From an uncultured Actinomycetes bacterium (GTDB lineage Bacteria; Actinomycetota; Actinomycetes; Nanopelagicales; Nanopelagicaceae): a DNA stretch of 64,000 nt. The stretch spans positions 1-64,000 of the forward strand of contig CAIKKN010000033.1 of assembly GCA_903827945.1 (NCBI GenBank), written 5' to 3'. Under the pieces are notes generated by a model, which saw only the letters and a program-made list of their open reading frames with translations, ran no database searches and had not been told where the DNA came from. Below are positions 9,070 to 18,112 of this stretch, one piece after another (position 1 is the stretch's first letter; every line of letters begins with the position of its first letter). Made by a program: the position numbers and the translations under genes.

Positions 9070-10113
9070 ATGAGCGAGAAGAAACCATCACGCATGAACT
9101 TTATTGGGCGTGATATGGCTGTAGACCTTGGAACAGCCAATACCTTGGTTTATGTACGCGGCCGTGGAATCGTTCTAAACGAGCCTTCAGTGGTTGCCGT
9201 CAATCAAGATACCGGTGCAATTCTTGCCGTTGGAATCGAAGCAAAGCGAATGATTGGTCGCACACCTGGAAACATTGTTGCGATCCGTCCCTTGAAAGAT
9301 GGAGTTATCGCCGACTTCGATACAACTGAGCGCATGCTTCGTTACTTCATTCAAAAAGTGCACAAGCGTCGTTACCTTGCAAAACCAAGAATCGTTGTGT
9401 GTGTTCCGTCTGGAATTACAGGAGTTGAACAGCGTGCAGTGAAGGATGCAGGATATGCAGCCGGAGCTCGTAAGGTTTACATTATTGAAGAGCCAATGGC
9501 TGCTGCAATTGGTGCCGGACTTCCCATTCATGAACCAACAGGCAACATGGTTGTGGATATTGGTGGCGGAACAACAGAAGTAGCGGTTATTTCACTCGGT
9601 GGAATTGTTACAGCGCTTTCCATTCGCATCGGTGGAGATGAGCTAGATCAAGCAATTATCACGTGGGTAAAGAAGGAATATTCACTTCTTCTTGGAGAGC
9701 GCACAGCCGAAGAAATTAAGATGGCTATTGGCTCTGCTTACAAGCTTCCAAATGAGCCTGATGCTGAAATTCGTGGCCGCGACCTCGCTACCGGATTACC
9801 AAAAGTTATTCAAGTGACCGCAGAAGAGATTCGTCGCGCACTAGAAGAGCCTGTAAATCAGATTGTTAACGCAGTGAAGAGTACGCTCGACAAGACTCCA
9901 CCGGAGCTTGCAAGTGATTTGATGGATCGAGGAATTGTTCTCACTGGTGGCGGAGCGCTACTACGTGGGCTAGATGAGCGACTTCGCCAAGAAACAGGAA
10001 TGCCTGTGCACATTTGCGATCGCCCATTGAATGCAGTTGCTGAAGGTTCTGGAAAATGTATCGAAGAATTCGAAGCTCTTGAAAAGGTATTGATTTCTGA
10101 ACCTCGTCGTTAA
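9070..10113 (+). CDS. mreB: Rod shape-determining actin-like protein MreB
   Basis: MreB is the bacterial actin that guides lateral wall synthesis. Actin-fold ATPase signatures are visible: [13 protein letters not shown] (phosphate 1), [14 protein letters not shown] (phosphate 2) and [16 protein letters not shown] (adenosine). An ATG at 9070 is preferred because AAGGA lies 4 nt before it; in-frame ATGs at 9052 and 9094 are alternatives, and the last gives the most family-typical N-terminus ([12 protein letters not shown]). It heads the mreBCD-mrdA-rodA cluster. Confidence 0.95.
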   Translation: MSEKKPSRMNFIGRDMAVDLGTANTLVYVRGRGIVLNEPSVVAVNQDTGAILAVGIEAKRMIGRTPGNIVAIRPLKDGVIADFDTTERMLRYFIQKVHKRRYLAKPRIVVCVPSGITGVEQRAVKDAGYAAGARKVYIIEEPMAAAIGAGLPIHEPTGNMVVDIGGGTTEVAVISLGGIVTALSIRIGGDELDQAIITWVKKEYSLLLGERTAEEIKMAIGSAYKLPNEPDAEIRGRDLATGLPKVIQVTAEEIRRALEEPVNQIVNAVKSTLDKTPPELASDLMDRGIVLTGGGALLRGLDERLRQETGMPVHICDRPLNAVAEGSGKCIEEFEALEKVLISEPRR

Positions 10114-10138
10114 GAAGTGATGTAGCAAGGAGATATAC

Positions 10139-11110
10139 ATGGCGCGTGGTGGGAGCAATCATTCCAGACTCCTGCTCGTGATTCTTCTAGTCTCATCACT
10201 TTTACTTATCACTCTAGATTTGCGCGGCGTTAGTTTAATTTCAGGTTCGCGCAGCGTTACCCAAACAGTGTTGTCTCCAATTCAAAAAGCAACGTCAGAT
10301 ATTTTTGCGCCGGTTGGACGCTTTATGAGCGATGTAAAGAATTTTGGTAAAACAAAAGCGGAAATTCAGGATCTTCGAACCGCAAACACAAGGCTGAAGA
10401 ATCAAGCCGTTCTCAACGCCGATATCAAAGGCCAGTTGGCAGAGCTCAAGAAAGTGCTCGACCTTGCTGGACGTGGAAGTTTCAAAGTTGTATCAGCCCG
10501 TGTGATCGGACGAGGTTCTGCATCCACATTTAGTCAGACAGTCACTTTGGACGCCGGAACGAGCAGTGGCATTCGAAAGAATATGACCGTAATTTCAGAG
10601 AACGGTCTTGTGGGCGTTGTAAAAGATGCAACTATCAATTCATCAATCGTGCTTCTTATGAGTGATCCAACATTTCGAATAGGCGTGCGAGTAGCTCGTT
10701 CGCAAAGCGTTGGCGTTTTAATGGGCGAAGGAACGAATTCTTATACAGTCGAACTTCTTGATCCATCTGGATCTTTAGAAGTAGGGGACTCATTGATTTC
10801 AATTGGCAGCGATAATAATCGCCCGTACATTCCTGGATTGCCTGTAGGTGTGGTCACTAAAGTGGATCACACAACTACCTTGTTAACGCAGAGCGCAACT
10901 GTAAAGGCGTACACGAATTTAAACGACTTAGGAATAGTTTCAGTCGTGGTTCAAGCGCCAACAGCAGCGCCTAACAAGCCAATAAATCCAACCCCAAATC
11001 CAACAGTCACCGTTTTTGTAACTCCGACTCCGGCTCCATCAGTTTCAAATACAGCTAGTCCTAGTCTTAGTCCTAGCCCCACTTCAAGTGTGAAGAAAGC
11101 CAAGAAGTGA
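10139..11110 (+). CDS. mreC: Rod shape-determining protein MreC
   Basis: MreC is a membrane-anchored scaffold of the elongation complex. The 323-aa protein has a short basic N-terminus, one transmembrane helix (about 13-32), a coiled-coil region (about 75-112), and the beta-barrel MreC core to about residue 275. The C-terminal 45 residues are Pro/Thr/Ser-rich with a lysine end and look disordered. Translation starts at ATG 10139 after AAGGAG (10127-10132). Its last bases overlap the mreD GTG start. Confidence 0.93.
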   Translation: MARGGSNHSRLLLVILLVSSLLLITLDLRGVSLISGSRSVTQTVLSPIQKATSDIFAPVGRFMSDVKNFGKTKAEIQDLRTANTRLKNQAVLNADIKGQLAELKKVLDLAGRGSFKVVSARVIGRGSASTFSQTVTLDAGTSSGIRKNMTVISENGLVGVVKDATINSSIVLLMSDPTFRIGVRVARSQSVGVLMGEGTNSYTVELLDPSGSLEVGDSLISIGSDNNRPYIPGLPVGVVTKVDHTTTLLTQSATVKAYTNLNDLGIVSVVVQAPTAAPNKPINPTPNPTVTVFVTPTPAPSVSNTASPSLSPSPTSSVKKAKK

Positions 11111-11628
11111 GTCCGACTCGGCTAAGTATCAGTTCAGCTTTTCTCTTTCTGATATTTGTTATCCAAGAATCGGTAATTTCAAGAGTTCATTTGCCCATAA
11201 CCGGATTCTCCCTTTACTTGGCTGTACTGATTTGTCTCATTGCCCTAGAAGACCGAAATGGCGCAATCGTTATGGGATTTATTGGCGGACTTGTTCTGGA
11301 TCTCTCTCCAACATCCCAAAGTCCTTTTGGGCAATGGGCTTTAATTTTCACAATTATTGGTTACCTCGTCTCTAGCAATTTGGAGAGCGTTGGTGATTTC
11401 ACTTCCCAGCCCATAACTTTTGTACTTTTCATCGCAGCAGGATCCGGTTTTGCATTGTTAACGTATTTAGTCATTGGATCAGCTCTGGGCGAAGAGAGCG
11501 GATCTCTTAATCATAATTTAGTTGTTGTACTAGGTAATTTCATTTGGACACTTCTTTTTACACCACTCTTCTTACCGCTAATTCGTCGGGTTCGTGAATT
11601 GACACTGACATCAAGGGAGCGAGTGTGA
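11107..11628 (+). CDS. mreD: Rod shape-determining membrane protein MreD
   Basis: This 173-aa polytopic membrane protein has about five hydrophobic segments, as MreD does. Identification rests on size, topology and position between mreC and the PBP2 gene, since MreD sequences diverge widely. The GTG start overlaps the mreC stop (GTGA), and the mreD stop in turn overlaps the GTG start of mrdA, so the whole cluster appears translationally coupled. Confidence 0.88.
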   Translation: MSPTRLSISSAFLFLIFVIQESVISRVHLPITGFSLYLAVLICLIALEDRNGAIVMGFIGGLVLDLSPTSQSPFGQWALIFTIIGYLVSSNLESVGDFTSQPITFVLFIAAGSGFALLTYLVIGSALGEESGSLNHNLVVVLGNFIWTLLFTPLFLPLIRRVRELTLTSRERV

Positions 11629-13724
11629 GTTCGCAACGCTCTCGTCTTAATCTTGTCATCGTTCAAACACTGATAATTTCTTTGATGCTTGCTCTCATTG
11701 GCCGACTCTTCTACCTACAAGTTGCAAATACTTCTGTTTATCAAAGCGCTGCATTATCAATTCAAAGCCGCGACATAGTCTCTCCGGCGCTACGTGGCGC
11801 AATTACTGATGATGAAGGTCTACCGCTAGCGATGGATCGTCCTGGTCTTTCGATTACAGTTGATCGCAGCATTGTTGATAAGCAACCCGATAAAGGTGTT
11901 GCCGTTCTTACTCGCGTCAGCAATCTTCTTAAGTTGCCTTATGCCGATTTATGGCAAGGAACTCGCTTATGCGGTGAGCTTGCCATTGGTAAGCGCTCAG
12001 GTTGTTGGAATGGAACTCGATTCCAAGCGATACCGATAACTAAACAAGCAACGCAAGCACAGGCGCTCGTCATCTTGGAGAATTCTGATATTTATTCGGG
12101 CGTGAACGCAGAGACTGTTCCTGTGAGAAGTTATCCGTCTTTGGCGGGGGAACTTCCAGTCCATGTCTTGGGCTATGTTGGTGGCGTTTCAGAAACGGAC
12201 TTGAGTGATCCAACAAAAGGTTTTTATCGGAATGAAAATGTAGGCAAATCTGGACTTGAATATATGTACGACAGTTACTTGCGCGGAACTCCTGGAATTA
12301 AGACGGTGATTGTTGATAGAAAAGAAGCGGTAACCCGGACATCCCAAAACACAGAGCCGATTCCTGGCGACAACCTCGTTACAAATATCAACGCAAGCTT
12401 GCAATCTGCAACCGAGAAAGCACTGAATCACGCAGTTCTTAGTTCGCGGTCAATGGGATACAGGGCAGACTCAGGGGCAGCGATAGTTTTGAATGTGAAA
12501 AATGGAGCAGTCCTCTCAATGGCATCTTGGCCGACATATGATCCAAATATGTTTCAAAAGGGTCTGACGGTGCAGCAAGCCAAAGATTTATTTAGCGAGG
12601 CAACTGGAGTTCCTGCCTTGTCCCGAGCAATTCAAGGTACTTACGCTCCCGCTTCTACTTTCAAGGCGCTGTCAGTTGTGGCGGCAAGTAAAGCCGGATA
12701 CAGCATGAACGCTTCATACAAATGTCCTTCAACTGTAAAAATTGGTAATCGCGTATTTAAAAACTTTGAAGCCAAGAACGAGGGCACCATTAATATGGAG
12801 CAAGCGATTGCTGTCTCCTGTGACACTATTTGGTATCAAATTGCGTACGATGAATGGGTCCGAGATGGAGGATTAAGTCCGAAATCGAATTTGAAAGACT
12901 ATTTCTTTCTTAATGCAGGTAATTTTGGAGTCGGAAAAAAGACTGGAATTGATCTGCCAGGGGAGTCCACTGGTCGTCTTCCGGACCGAAATTGGAAACA
13001 GAATTATTGGAAAGCCAATAAAGATTTCTTTTGTAATTATTTAGCGCGTGCATCAAAGAAAGATTTAACACCCTATTTAATTGCAATTGCGCATGAAAAC
13101 TGTATAGATGGATATATGTTGCGAGCCGGAGATGCGGTGAACTTCTCCATTGGCCAGGGAGATACCCTCGTTTCACCTTTGCAACTCGTAAGTATGTATT
13201 CAGCGATAGCGAACGGTGGAACCCTTTACAAGCCACAGGTTGCTCGCGCAATTGTGACTCCACAAGGAAAAGTTGTTAAGGAATTTAAGCCAGAAATCAA
13301 TGGAAAGATTCCAGCAACTAGTTCAGATCTGGCCTTCTTGCACCGCGCACTTCGCGCCGTTGCAACAAGAGGAACTGGCGCTGGGCTTTTCGCAAATTTC
13401 CCAGTCTCAGTCAGTGGAAAAACAGGTACCGGTCAGGTTCTGGGACGCAACACAAATGGATCAGCAAAAGATGACACTTCATGGTTTGTCTCTTATGCGC
13501 CCAGTGAGAAGCCTCAGTACGCAGTTGTCATGATGGTGAGCCAAGGTGGTTTTGGTGCAACGGCTTCAGGCGGCGGTGTAAAGGAAATCTATTCAGCACT
13601 CTTCGGCGTGAGCGGCAACAAAGTAGATCCAGCAGCGGCTATCTTTCCTGCAAGTGGACCACCATCTGGAATCCCAAAGATTGACACTAAAGGTTCCGTA
13701 GCGAAGAAAGCGGTGACGAAATGA
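11625..13724 (+). CDS. mrdA: Penicillin-binding protein 2, elongasome transpeptidase
   Basis: This class B PBP cross-links peptidoglycan during elongation together with RodA. The 699-aa protein has an N-terminal transmembrane anchor (about 9-30), a PBP dimerisation domain, and a transpeptidase domain with the SxxK motif STFK near residue 344, a second motif around SCD (near 399) and KTGT near 598. The extreme C-terminus is Pro/Ser/Lys-rich. The GTG start overlaps the mreD stop and the gene's end overlaps rodA. Confidence 0.94.
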   Translation: MSSQRSRLNLVIVQTLIISLMLALIGRLFYLQVANTSVYQSAALSIQSRDIVSPALRGAITDDEGLPLAMDRPGLSITVDRSIVDKQPDKGVAVLTRVSNLLKLPYADLWQGTRLCGELAIGKRSGCWNGTRFQAIPITKQATQAQALVILENSDIYSGVNAETVPVRSYPSLAGELPVHVLGYVGGVSETDLSDPTKGFYRNENVGKSGLEYMYDSYLRGTPGIKTVIVDRKEAVTRTSQNTEPIPGDNLVTNINASLQSATEKALNHAVLSSRSMGYRADSGAAIVLNVKNGAVLSMASWPTYDPNMFQKGLTVQQAKDLFSEATGVPALSRAIQGTYAPASTFKALSVVAASKAGYSMNASYKCPSTVKIGNRVFKNFEAKNEGTINMEQAIAVSCDTIWYQIAYDEWVRDGGLSPKSNLKDYFFLNAGNFGVGKKTGIDLPGESTGRLPDRNWKQNYWKANKDFFCNYLARASKKDLTPYLIAIAHENCIDGYMLRAGDAVNFSIGQGDTLVSPLQLVSMYSAIANGGTLYKPQVARAIVTPQGKVVKEFKPEINGKIPATSSDLAFLHRALRAVATRGTGAGLFANFPVSVSGKTGTGQVLGRNTNGSAKDDTSWFVSYAPSEKPQYAVVMMVSQGGFGATASGGGVKEIYSALFGVSGNKVDPAAAIFPASGPPSGIPKIDTKGSVAKKAVTK

Positions 13725-14884
13725 GTTCATTAAATAGCTCGTTCCGGACTCGCTCACGTACCGATTCAATAAGACGTAATCTCTCAGGCTTTGATAGATG
13801 GCTTACTGCTGCAGTTCTCTTTTTACTCGTGATTGGAACTTTGCTTGTTTGGGCAGCAACTCGATCTTGGTTTGCATCACAGGGCTTGGATCCACAGTAT
13901 TACTTGAAGAGACATGTATTAAATATTTTCATTGGCGCGATGCTTTCATACGGAACTACTCTTATTGACTATCGACTTTTACGTGCTTACACGCCCATTG
14001 TTTGGGGACTGGGAGTTCTAGGATTGATTGCAGTTCTGGTACCTGGTGTTGGCTCCACTGTTAACGGTGCACGAGCTTGGATATCTTTTCCTGGTGGCTT
14101 TCAAGTGCAACCTGCTGAACTTGCAAAGATTGCAATCATTGTTGGTATGGCCATGCTCTTGGCTGAGAAGCGAGATATCGATGCCAATCCAACCGATAAA
14201 GATGTTCTCAAAGCTTTAGCGCTCTCGGCTTTCCCAATTCTCTTGATTTTACTTCAACCCGATTTGGGAACGGTCGTCATAATTAGCGCTGCGATGGTCG
14301 CAATGATTGCGGCTTCTGGCGCGCCATCACGATGGGTAGCTGGACTTCTTTTACTTGCAGTACTCGGAGGATTTGTTGCGATTAAGGCCGGCGTTGTCAG
14401 CAACTATCAAGTAAAAAGACTTCAAGCGTTTGTCGATCCCACTGCCGATCCACAACAAAGCGGATACCAAATAAGGCAATCGCGAATAACTATCGGGTCC
14501 GGTGGATTCATAGGTAAGGGGCTATTTAACGGACCCCAAACAAATGGACGCTTTGTGCCAGAACAACAAACAGACTTCATTTTTACAGTCGCAGGTGAAG
14601 AGTTGGGTTTCCTAGGTGCGGGATTCATACTCATCTGCTTCTCCATAATATTCCTTCGAGCGTTCATGATTGCACGAAGGACGACTGATTTGTTCGGACG
14701 ACTGATGTGCGTTGGGGTAATTGCATGGTTCGCCTTTCAGACCTTTGAAAATGTAGGTATGTGTATGGGACTAGTTCCCATGACGGGAGTGCCCCTTCCC
14801 TTCCTTTCATACGGCGGCTCGAGCATGTTTGCCAACTTAATTGGCTTTGGACTACTCCAAAATGTCCACGTCCGCAGCAGATAA
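13721..14884 (+). CDS. rodA: RodA, SEDS-family peptidoglycan glycosyltransferase
   Basis: RodA polymerises lipid II glycan strands and works with PBP2. The 387-aa membrane protein has about ten transmembrane segments and SEDS landmarks: NGARAWI, the QPAELAK signature, LLQPDLGT, and the C-terminal LPFLSYGGSS segment. The ATG start overlaps the mrdA stop (ATGA). It closes the shape operon, and a longer intergenic region follows. Confidence 0.95.
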   Translation: MSSLNSSFRTRSRTDSIRRNLSGFDRWLTAAVLFLLVIGTLLVWAATRSWFASQGLDPQYYLKRHVLNIFIGAMLSYGTTLIDYRLLRAYTPIVWGLGVLGLIAVLVPGVGSTVNGARAWISFPGGFQVQPAELAKIAIIVGMAMLLAEKRDIDANPTDKDVLKALALSAFPILLILLQPDLGTVVIISAAMVAMIAASGAPSRWVAGLLLLAVLGGFVAIKAGVVSNYQVKRLQAFVDPTADPQQSGYQIRQSRITIGSGGFIGKGLFNGPQTNGRFVPEQQTDFIFTVAGEELGFLGAGFILICFSIIFLRAFMIARRTTDLFGRLMCVGVIAWFAFQTFENVGMCMGLVPMTGVPLPFLSYGGSSMFANLIGFGLLQNVHVRSR

Positions 14885-15140
14885 AGGCCTCTTCAAACAC
14901 GCGTAAATTTCTCCCAATTCTTGATTTCCCCGCCCTTCTGCAATACTTACCTCAGCGTTCGCGCATGCATGTACTTGAGTGGCCCCCTCCGGGTGCGGCC
15001 TTAATAGCTCAGATTGCATCCGATGCTAAATTTTTAAAGTTAATTCAATAAAGATTTCGCACGAATACCGCTTCACACTTGAAGGTATGAGGCCCAAACG
15101 AAGTACCAGCGGTCGGGGTACATGAAAAGGATTTGATCTT
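14885..15140 (+). other. Intergenic region between rodA and rne
   Basis: This 256-nt gap has no convincing gene. It contains a GC-rich imperfect hairpin at 14981-15000 (GGCC...GGCC with an inner CCC/GGG pairing), followed by TTAATAG rather than a run of T, so termination would be weak. It must hold the rne promoter, but I could not pick a clear -35/-10 pair. AAAAGGA (15125-15131) serves as the rne ribosome-binding site. Confidence 0.5.
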
Positions 15141-17309
15141 ATGGCTCCAGAGCCAAAAGGTGGGCGCAAGCGCGCTACCAAAAAAACAGCAGCACGTTCG
15201 GCCAGCACTTCGGAAGTATCGGAAGTTCAGGTAAAAGTTGAAGCAGTAGAAGTTATTGCTGAAGAAAAACCAAAACGTGCCACAAAGAAGGCTGCTGCTA
15301 TTCCAGTTCCTGTCTTCCAAGCCGCACCTATTACTGAAAAGCCGGCACGTGCAACAAAAAAAGCTGCGCCCGCAACAAAGAAAGCTGCTGCTCCTGCAAA
15401 GGCAAAGCCTTCTGTAGAAAGTGCTGAAGTAACCGAAGAGACTCCCGAGAGCGCTGAACGCCGCCGTCGCCGTCGTGGCGGACGTGGTCGTCGCCGTCCA
15501 GGAGATCGCGCAGAAGGTGAAGAGACAACACAAGATTTGGAAAGTTCCACCGAGGCTACAACTTCTGAAGATGGATCGGAAACAACAGGAACTCATCGTC
15601 GCCGCCGCCGCCGTGCGCGTGGTGTAGATGTTGATGGAAATGCGATCGAAGAAACTATTGATGAAGATGGCGTCAAGACTGTTGTAAAGGTACGCGAACC
15701 TCGCGAGCCTAAACAACGTGAAGACCGTCCGGACCGCAACAACCGTCGTGACCGAGGTCGAGATCGAAATGATCGCAACAACCGCCGCGATAGAGAACCA
15801 CGTGATTTCGTACGTCGCCGTGGAACCATCATCACTGAAGGTGAATTCCTAGCTCGTCGTGAAAATGTTGATCGAATCATGCTTGTTCGCCAAACTGGCG
15901 ATAGAACTCAGATTGCAGTTCTTGAAGACAAAATCATGGTTGAGCATTATGTAAATCGAAATTCAAATATTTCTTATGTTGGAAACGTTTATCTTGGCAA
16001 GGTGCAAAATGTATTGCCATCGATGGAAGCAGCATTCGTAGATATTGGAAAAGGCAGAAATGCTGTTCTTTACGCTGGTGAAGTTAACTGGGATGCAGCA
16101 GGAATGGCAGAGAGTGCCAATCGCAAGATTGAGCATGTTCTCAAGACTGGCCAATCTGTTCTTGTTCAGGTAACAAAAGATCCCATTGGTCAAAAGGGCG
16201 CACGCCTAACAAGCCAGATCTCACTACCTGGTCGATACCTTGTTTATGTTCCAAGCGGTGAAATGAGTGGAATCAGTCGTCGACTTCCAGATCAGGAACG
16301 TTCAAGACTTAAATCGATTCTTAAAGGGCTAGTTCCAGATGAAGCAGGCGTAATTGTTCGCACAGCTTCAGAAGGTGCATCTGAAGAAGAACTTTCTAGC
16401 GATGTAAAGCGCCTTCAAGAACAATGGCAGGACATCCAAGAGAAGGCTGAAAATCCAAGTACTTCAGCGCCATCTCTTTTGTATAGCGAACCAGATTTAA
16501 CTGTCCGCGTAATCCGCGATATCTTCAACGAAGATTTCCGACAGTTGCTTGTGCAAGGCGATCAAGCATGGGATGACATCAATGGTTATCTCGGTGGAAT
16601 TGCCCCAGAACTTACACAGAAGATTGAAAAGTGGGTTGGCCCTCGAGATCTTTTTGCCGAACATCGAATCGAAGAGCAACTTGCCAAAGCATTTGATCGG
16701 AAGGTTTATCTGCCTTCAGGTGGATCACTCGTTATCGATCGCACTGAAGCAATGGTTGTTATTGATGTCAATACTGGAAAATTCGTCGGTAAGGGCGGAA
16801 ACCTAGAAGAGACTGTAACAAAGAACAATCTTGAAGCAGCAGAAGAAATTGCCCGTCAACTTCGCCTTCGTGACTTGGGTGGAATTGTTGTTATCGACTT
16901 CATCGATATGGCTCTTGAATCTAACCGCGATTTGGTTCTTCGTCGCCTTGTCGAAAGTCTTGGACGAGATCGCACAAAGCACCAAGTTGCTGAAGTGACT
17001 TCTCTTGGACTTGTACAAATGACGCGTAAGCGCATCGGGCAGGGTCTGATTGAGGCTTTCTCAACAACATGCGAATCTTGTGGCGGCCGAGGAATTCATA
17101 TTCATAGCGAGCCAGTCCGCAAAGTCTCACTTGATAAGGACACAGATGTTCGCGCGAGTGAGTACATGGGGGCTTCAGTCGAGGACGAAAAGCCAGTCAT
17201 CGAAGAGGAATCAGCTCCTGAAGAGCCAAAAAGTGAGGCCAACCCAAGCCCAGCTCCCAAGCGCAAGCGCCGTAGGGCGGTCAGTACAGGCATCATCACG
17301 CCTGAATAA
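15141..17309 (+). CDS. rne: Ribonuclease E/G family endoribonuclease
   Basis: This enzyme starts mRNA decay and processes rRNA and tRNA precursors. The 722-aa protein opens with a 200-residue basic, disordered region holding repeated TKKAA blocks and clusters of Arg. An S1 RNA-binding domain follows (about 265-350), then the RNase E/G catalytic core with metal-binding Asp in VIDVNTGKF (about 537) and VVIDFIDMA (about 583), and a zinc-link-like CESCGG near 643. The tail is acidic, then basic. It precedes rplU-rpmA, as in many Actinobacteria. Confidence 0.94.
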   Translation: MAPEPKGGRKRATKKTAARSASTSEVSEVQVKVEAVEVIAEEKPKRATKKAAAIPVPVFQAAPITEKPARATKKAAPATKKAAAPAKAKPSVESAEVTEETPESAERRRRRRGGRGRRRPGDRAEGEETTQDLESSTEATTSEDGSETTGTHRRRRRRARGVDVDGNAIEETIDEDGVKTVVKVREPREPKQREDRPDRNNRRDRGRDRNDRNNRRDREPRDFVRRRGTIITEGEFLARRENVDRIMLVRQTGDRTQIAVLEDKIMVEHYVNRNSNISYVGNVYLGKVQNVLPSMEAAFVDIGKGRNAVLYAGEVNWDAAGMAESANRKIEHVLKTGQSVLVQVTKDPIGQKGARLTSQISLPGRYLVYVPSGEMSGISRRLPDQERSRLKSILKGLVPDEAGVIVRTASEGASEEELSSDVKRLQEQWQDIQEKAENPSTSAPSLLYSEPDLTVRVIRDIFNEDFRQLLVQGDQAWDDINGYLGGIAPELTQKIEKWVGPRDLFAEHRIEEQLAKAFDRKVYLPSGGSLVIDRTEAMVVIDVNTGKFVGKGGNLEETVTKNNLEAAEEIARQLRLRDLGGIVVIDFIDMALESNRDLVLRRLVESLGRDRTKHQVAEVTSLGLVQMTRKRIGQGLIEAFSTTCESCGGRGIHIHSEPVRKVSLDKDTDVRASEYMGASVEDEKPVIEEESAPEEPKSEANPSPAPKRKRRRAVSTGIITPE

Positions 17310-17325
17310 CCACCAATAACTCAGT

Positions 17326-17355
17326 TTGACCCTTTGGGGAGGTCTTCCGTACCCT
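17326..17355 (+). promoter_or_regulatory. Promoter of the rplU-rpmA operon
   Basis: TTGACC (17326-17331) and TACCCT (17350-17355) are separated by 18 nt and match the housekeeping sigma consensus well. Transcription would start near 17362, leaving a leader of about 73 nt. The leader contains CCCTCGGG-type GC pairing and a ribosome-binding site AGGGA (17425-17429). Confidence 0.6.
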
Positions 17356-17434
17356 TAGCGTCTGCCCTCGGGCCCCGTATGGGAATTCGAGCTCATCAGC
17401 AGTTTTCATTAGCTATAGAAAAGTAGGGAAAAGT

Positions 17435-17743
17435 ATGTACGCGGTTGTAAAAGCTGGCGGTCGCCAGGAGAAGGTTGCCGTAGGCGACACAATCATCGTT
17501 GATCGTATCGACGCAAAAATTGGCGCAACAGTGTCATTCCCTGCAGTTCTTTTGGTTGATGGTGCAACAGTGACATCAGATCCAAAGGTGCTTGCTTCCG
17601 TAAAGGTTGCTGGCGAAGTTCTTGAAGAGACAAAGGGTCCTAAGATCGACATCCTTCGTTACAAGAACAAGACGGGTTACCGCCGTCGTCAAGGTTTTCG
17701 TGCAAGCTTGACCAAGGTCAAGATCACCGGAATTAACAAGTAA
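17435..17743 (+). CDS. rplU: 50S ribosomal protein L21
   Basis: L21 is a 102-aa protein of the large subunit that binds 23S rRNA. The opening [18 protein letters not shown] and the closing segment with [19 protein letters not shown] are diagnostic. The ATG follows AGGGA (17425-17429) at 5-nt spacing. It shares a transcript with rpmA, 21 nt downstream, and a strong terminator follows rpmA. Confidence 0.97.
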   Translation: MYAVVKAGGRQEKVAVGDTIIVDRIDAKIGATVSFPAVLLVDGATVTSDPKVLASVKVAGEVLEETKGPKIDILRYKNKTGYRRRQGFRASLTKVKITGINK

Positions 17744-17764
17744 CTACAAGGGGGCGAATAAAAA

Positions 17765-18022
17765 ATGGCAAGTAAAAAAGGTGTCTCGTCTACCCGTAAC
17801 GGTCGCGATTCAAATGCGCAGTATCTCGGTATCAAGCGTTTCGGCGGTCAGGTAGTTAAGAGCGGCGAGATTCTCGTTCGCCAACGCGGATCAGTTTTCC
17901 ACCCAGGAACAAATGTTGGCATCGGTAAAGATGACACACTGTTCGCTCTAGCTGCTGGTGCAGTTGAGTTCGGTCGCGCTCGCGGTCGCAAGGTTGTAAA
18001 CGTCGTTCCGGTACTCGTTTAA
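17765..18022 (+). CDS. rpmA: 50S ribosomal protein L27
   Basis: L27 (85 aa) reaches toward the peptidyl transferase centre with its flexible N-terminus. Features are the basic start, the [18 protein letters not shown] segment and IVRQRG-like core ([13 protein letters not shown]). The N-terminus [13 protein letters not shown] lacks the cleavable extension found in Firmicutes L27. AAGGGGG (17750-17756) is a good ribosome-binding site. Confidence 0.97.
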   Translation: MASKKGVSSTRNGRDSNAQYLGIKRFGGQVVKSGEILVRQRGSVFHPGTNVGIGKDDTLFALAAGAVEFGRARGRKVVNVVPVLV

Positions 18023-18038
18023 AAGCGGATAATTCTTT

Positions 18039-18073
18039 GCGGGTCCGCGGAATGCGGACCCGCTATTTTTTTT
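18039..18073 (+). terminator. Intrinsic terminator of rplU-rpmA
   Basis: A perfect 10-bp stem, GCGGGTCCGC (18039-18048) and GCGGACCCGC (18054-18063), with a GGAAT loop is followed by TATTTTTTTT. This is one of the strongest intrinsic terminators in the window and separates the ribosomal protein operon from obgE. Confidence 0.95.
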
Positions 18074-18112
18074 CATAAATTAAAATTGGCTAAAGGAAGT
18101 AGGGAGTGAAAA

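Noticed and set aside
10127-10142. Bases around the mreC start match the ribosome-binding region used in common T7 expression vectors
   Set aside because: The match is short and lies within a normal native mreB-mreC junction with no other vector sequence on either side; it is a strong natural ribosome-binding site.
14761-15051. 96-aa open frame at the rodA end and downstream gap
   Set aside because: Half overlaps rodA in another frame; the remainder has no family features and no ribosome-binding site.
15045-15716. 223-aa reverse-strand open frame
   Set aside because: It is antisense to the low-complexity N-terminus of rne, where Lys/Ala and Arg-rich codons leave the opposite strand open; composition is not protein-like.
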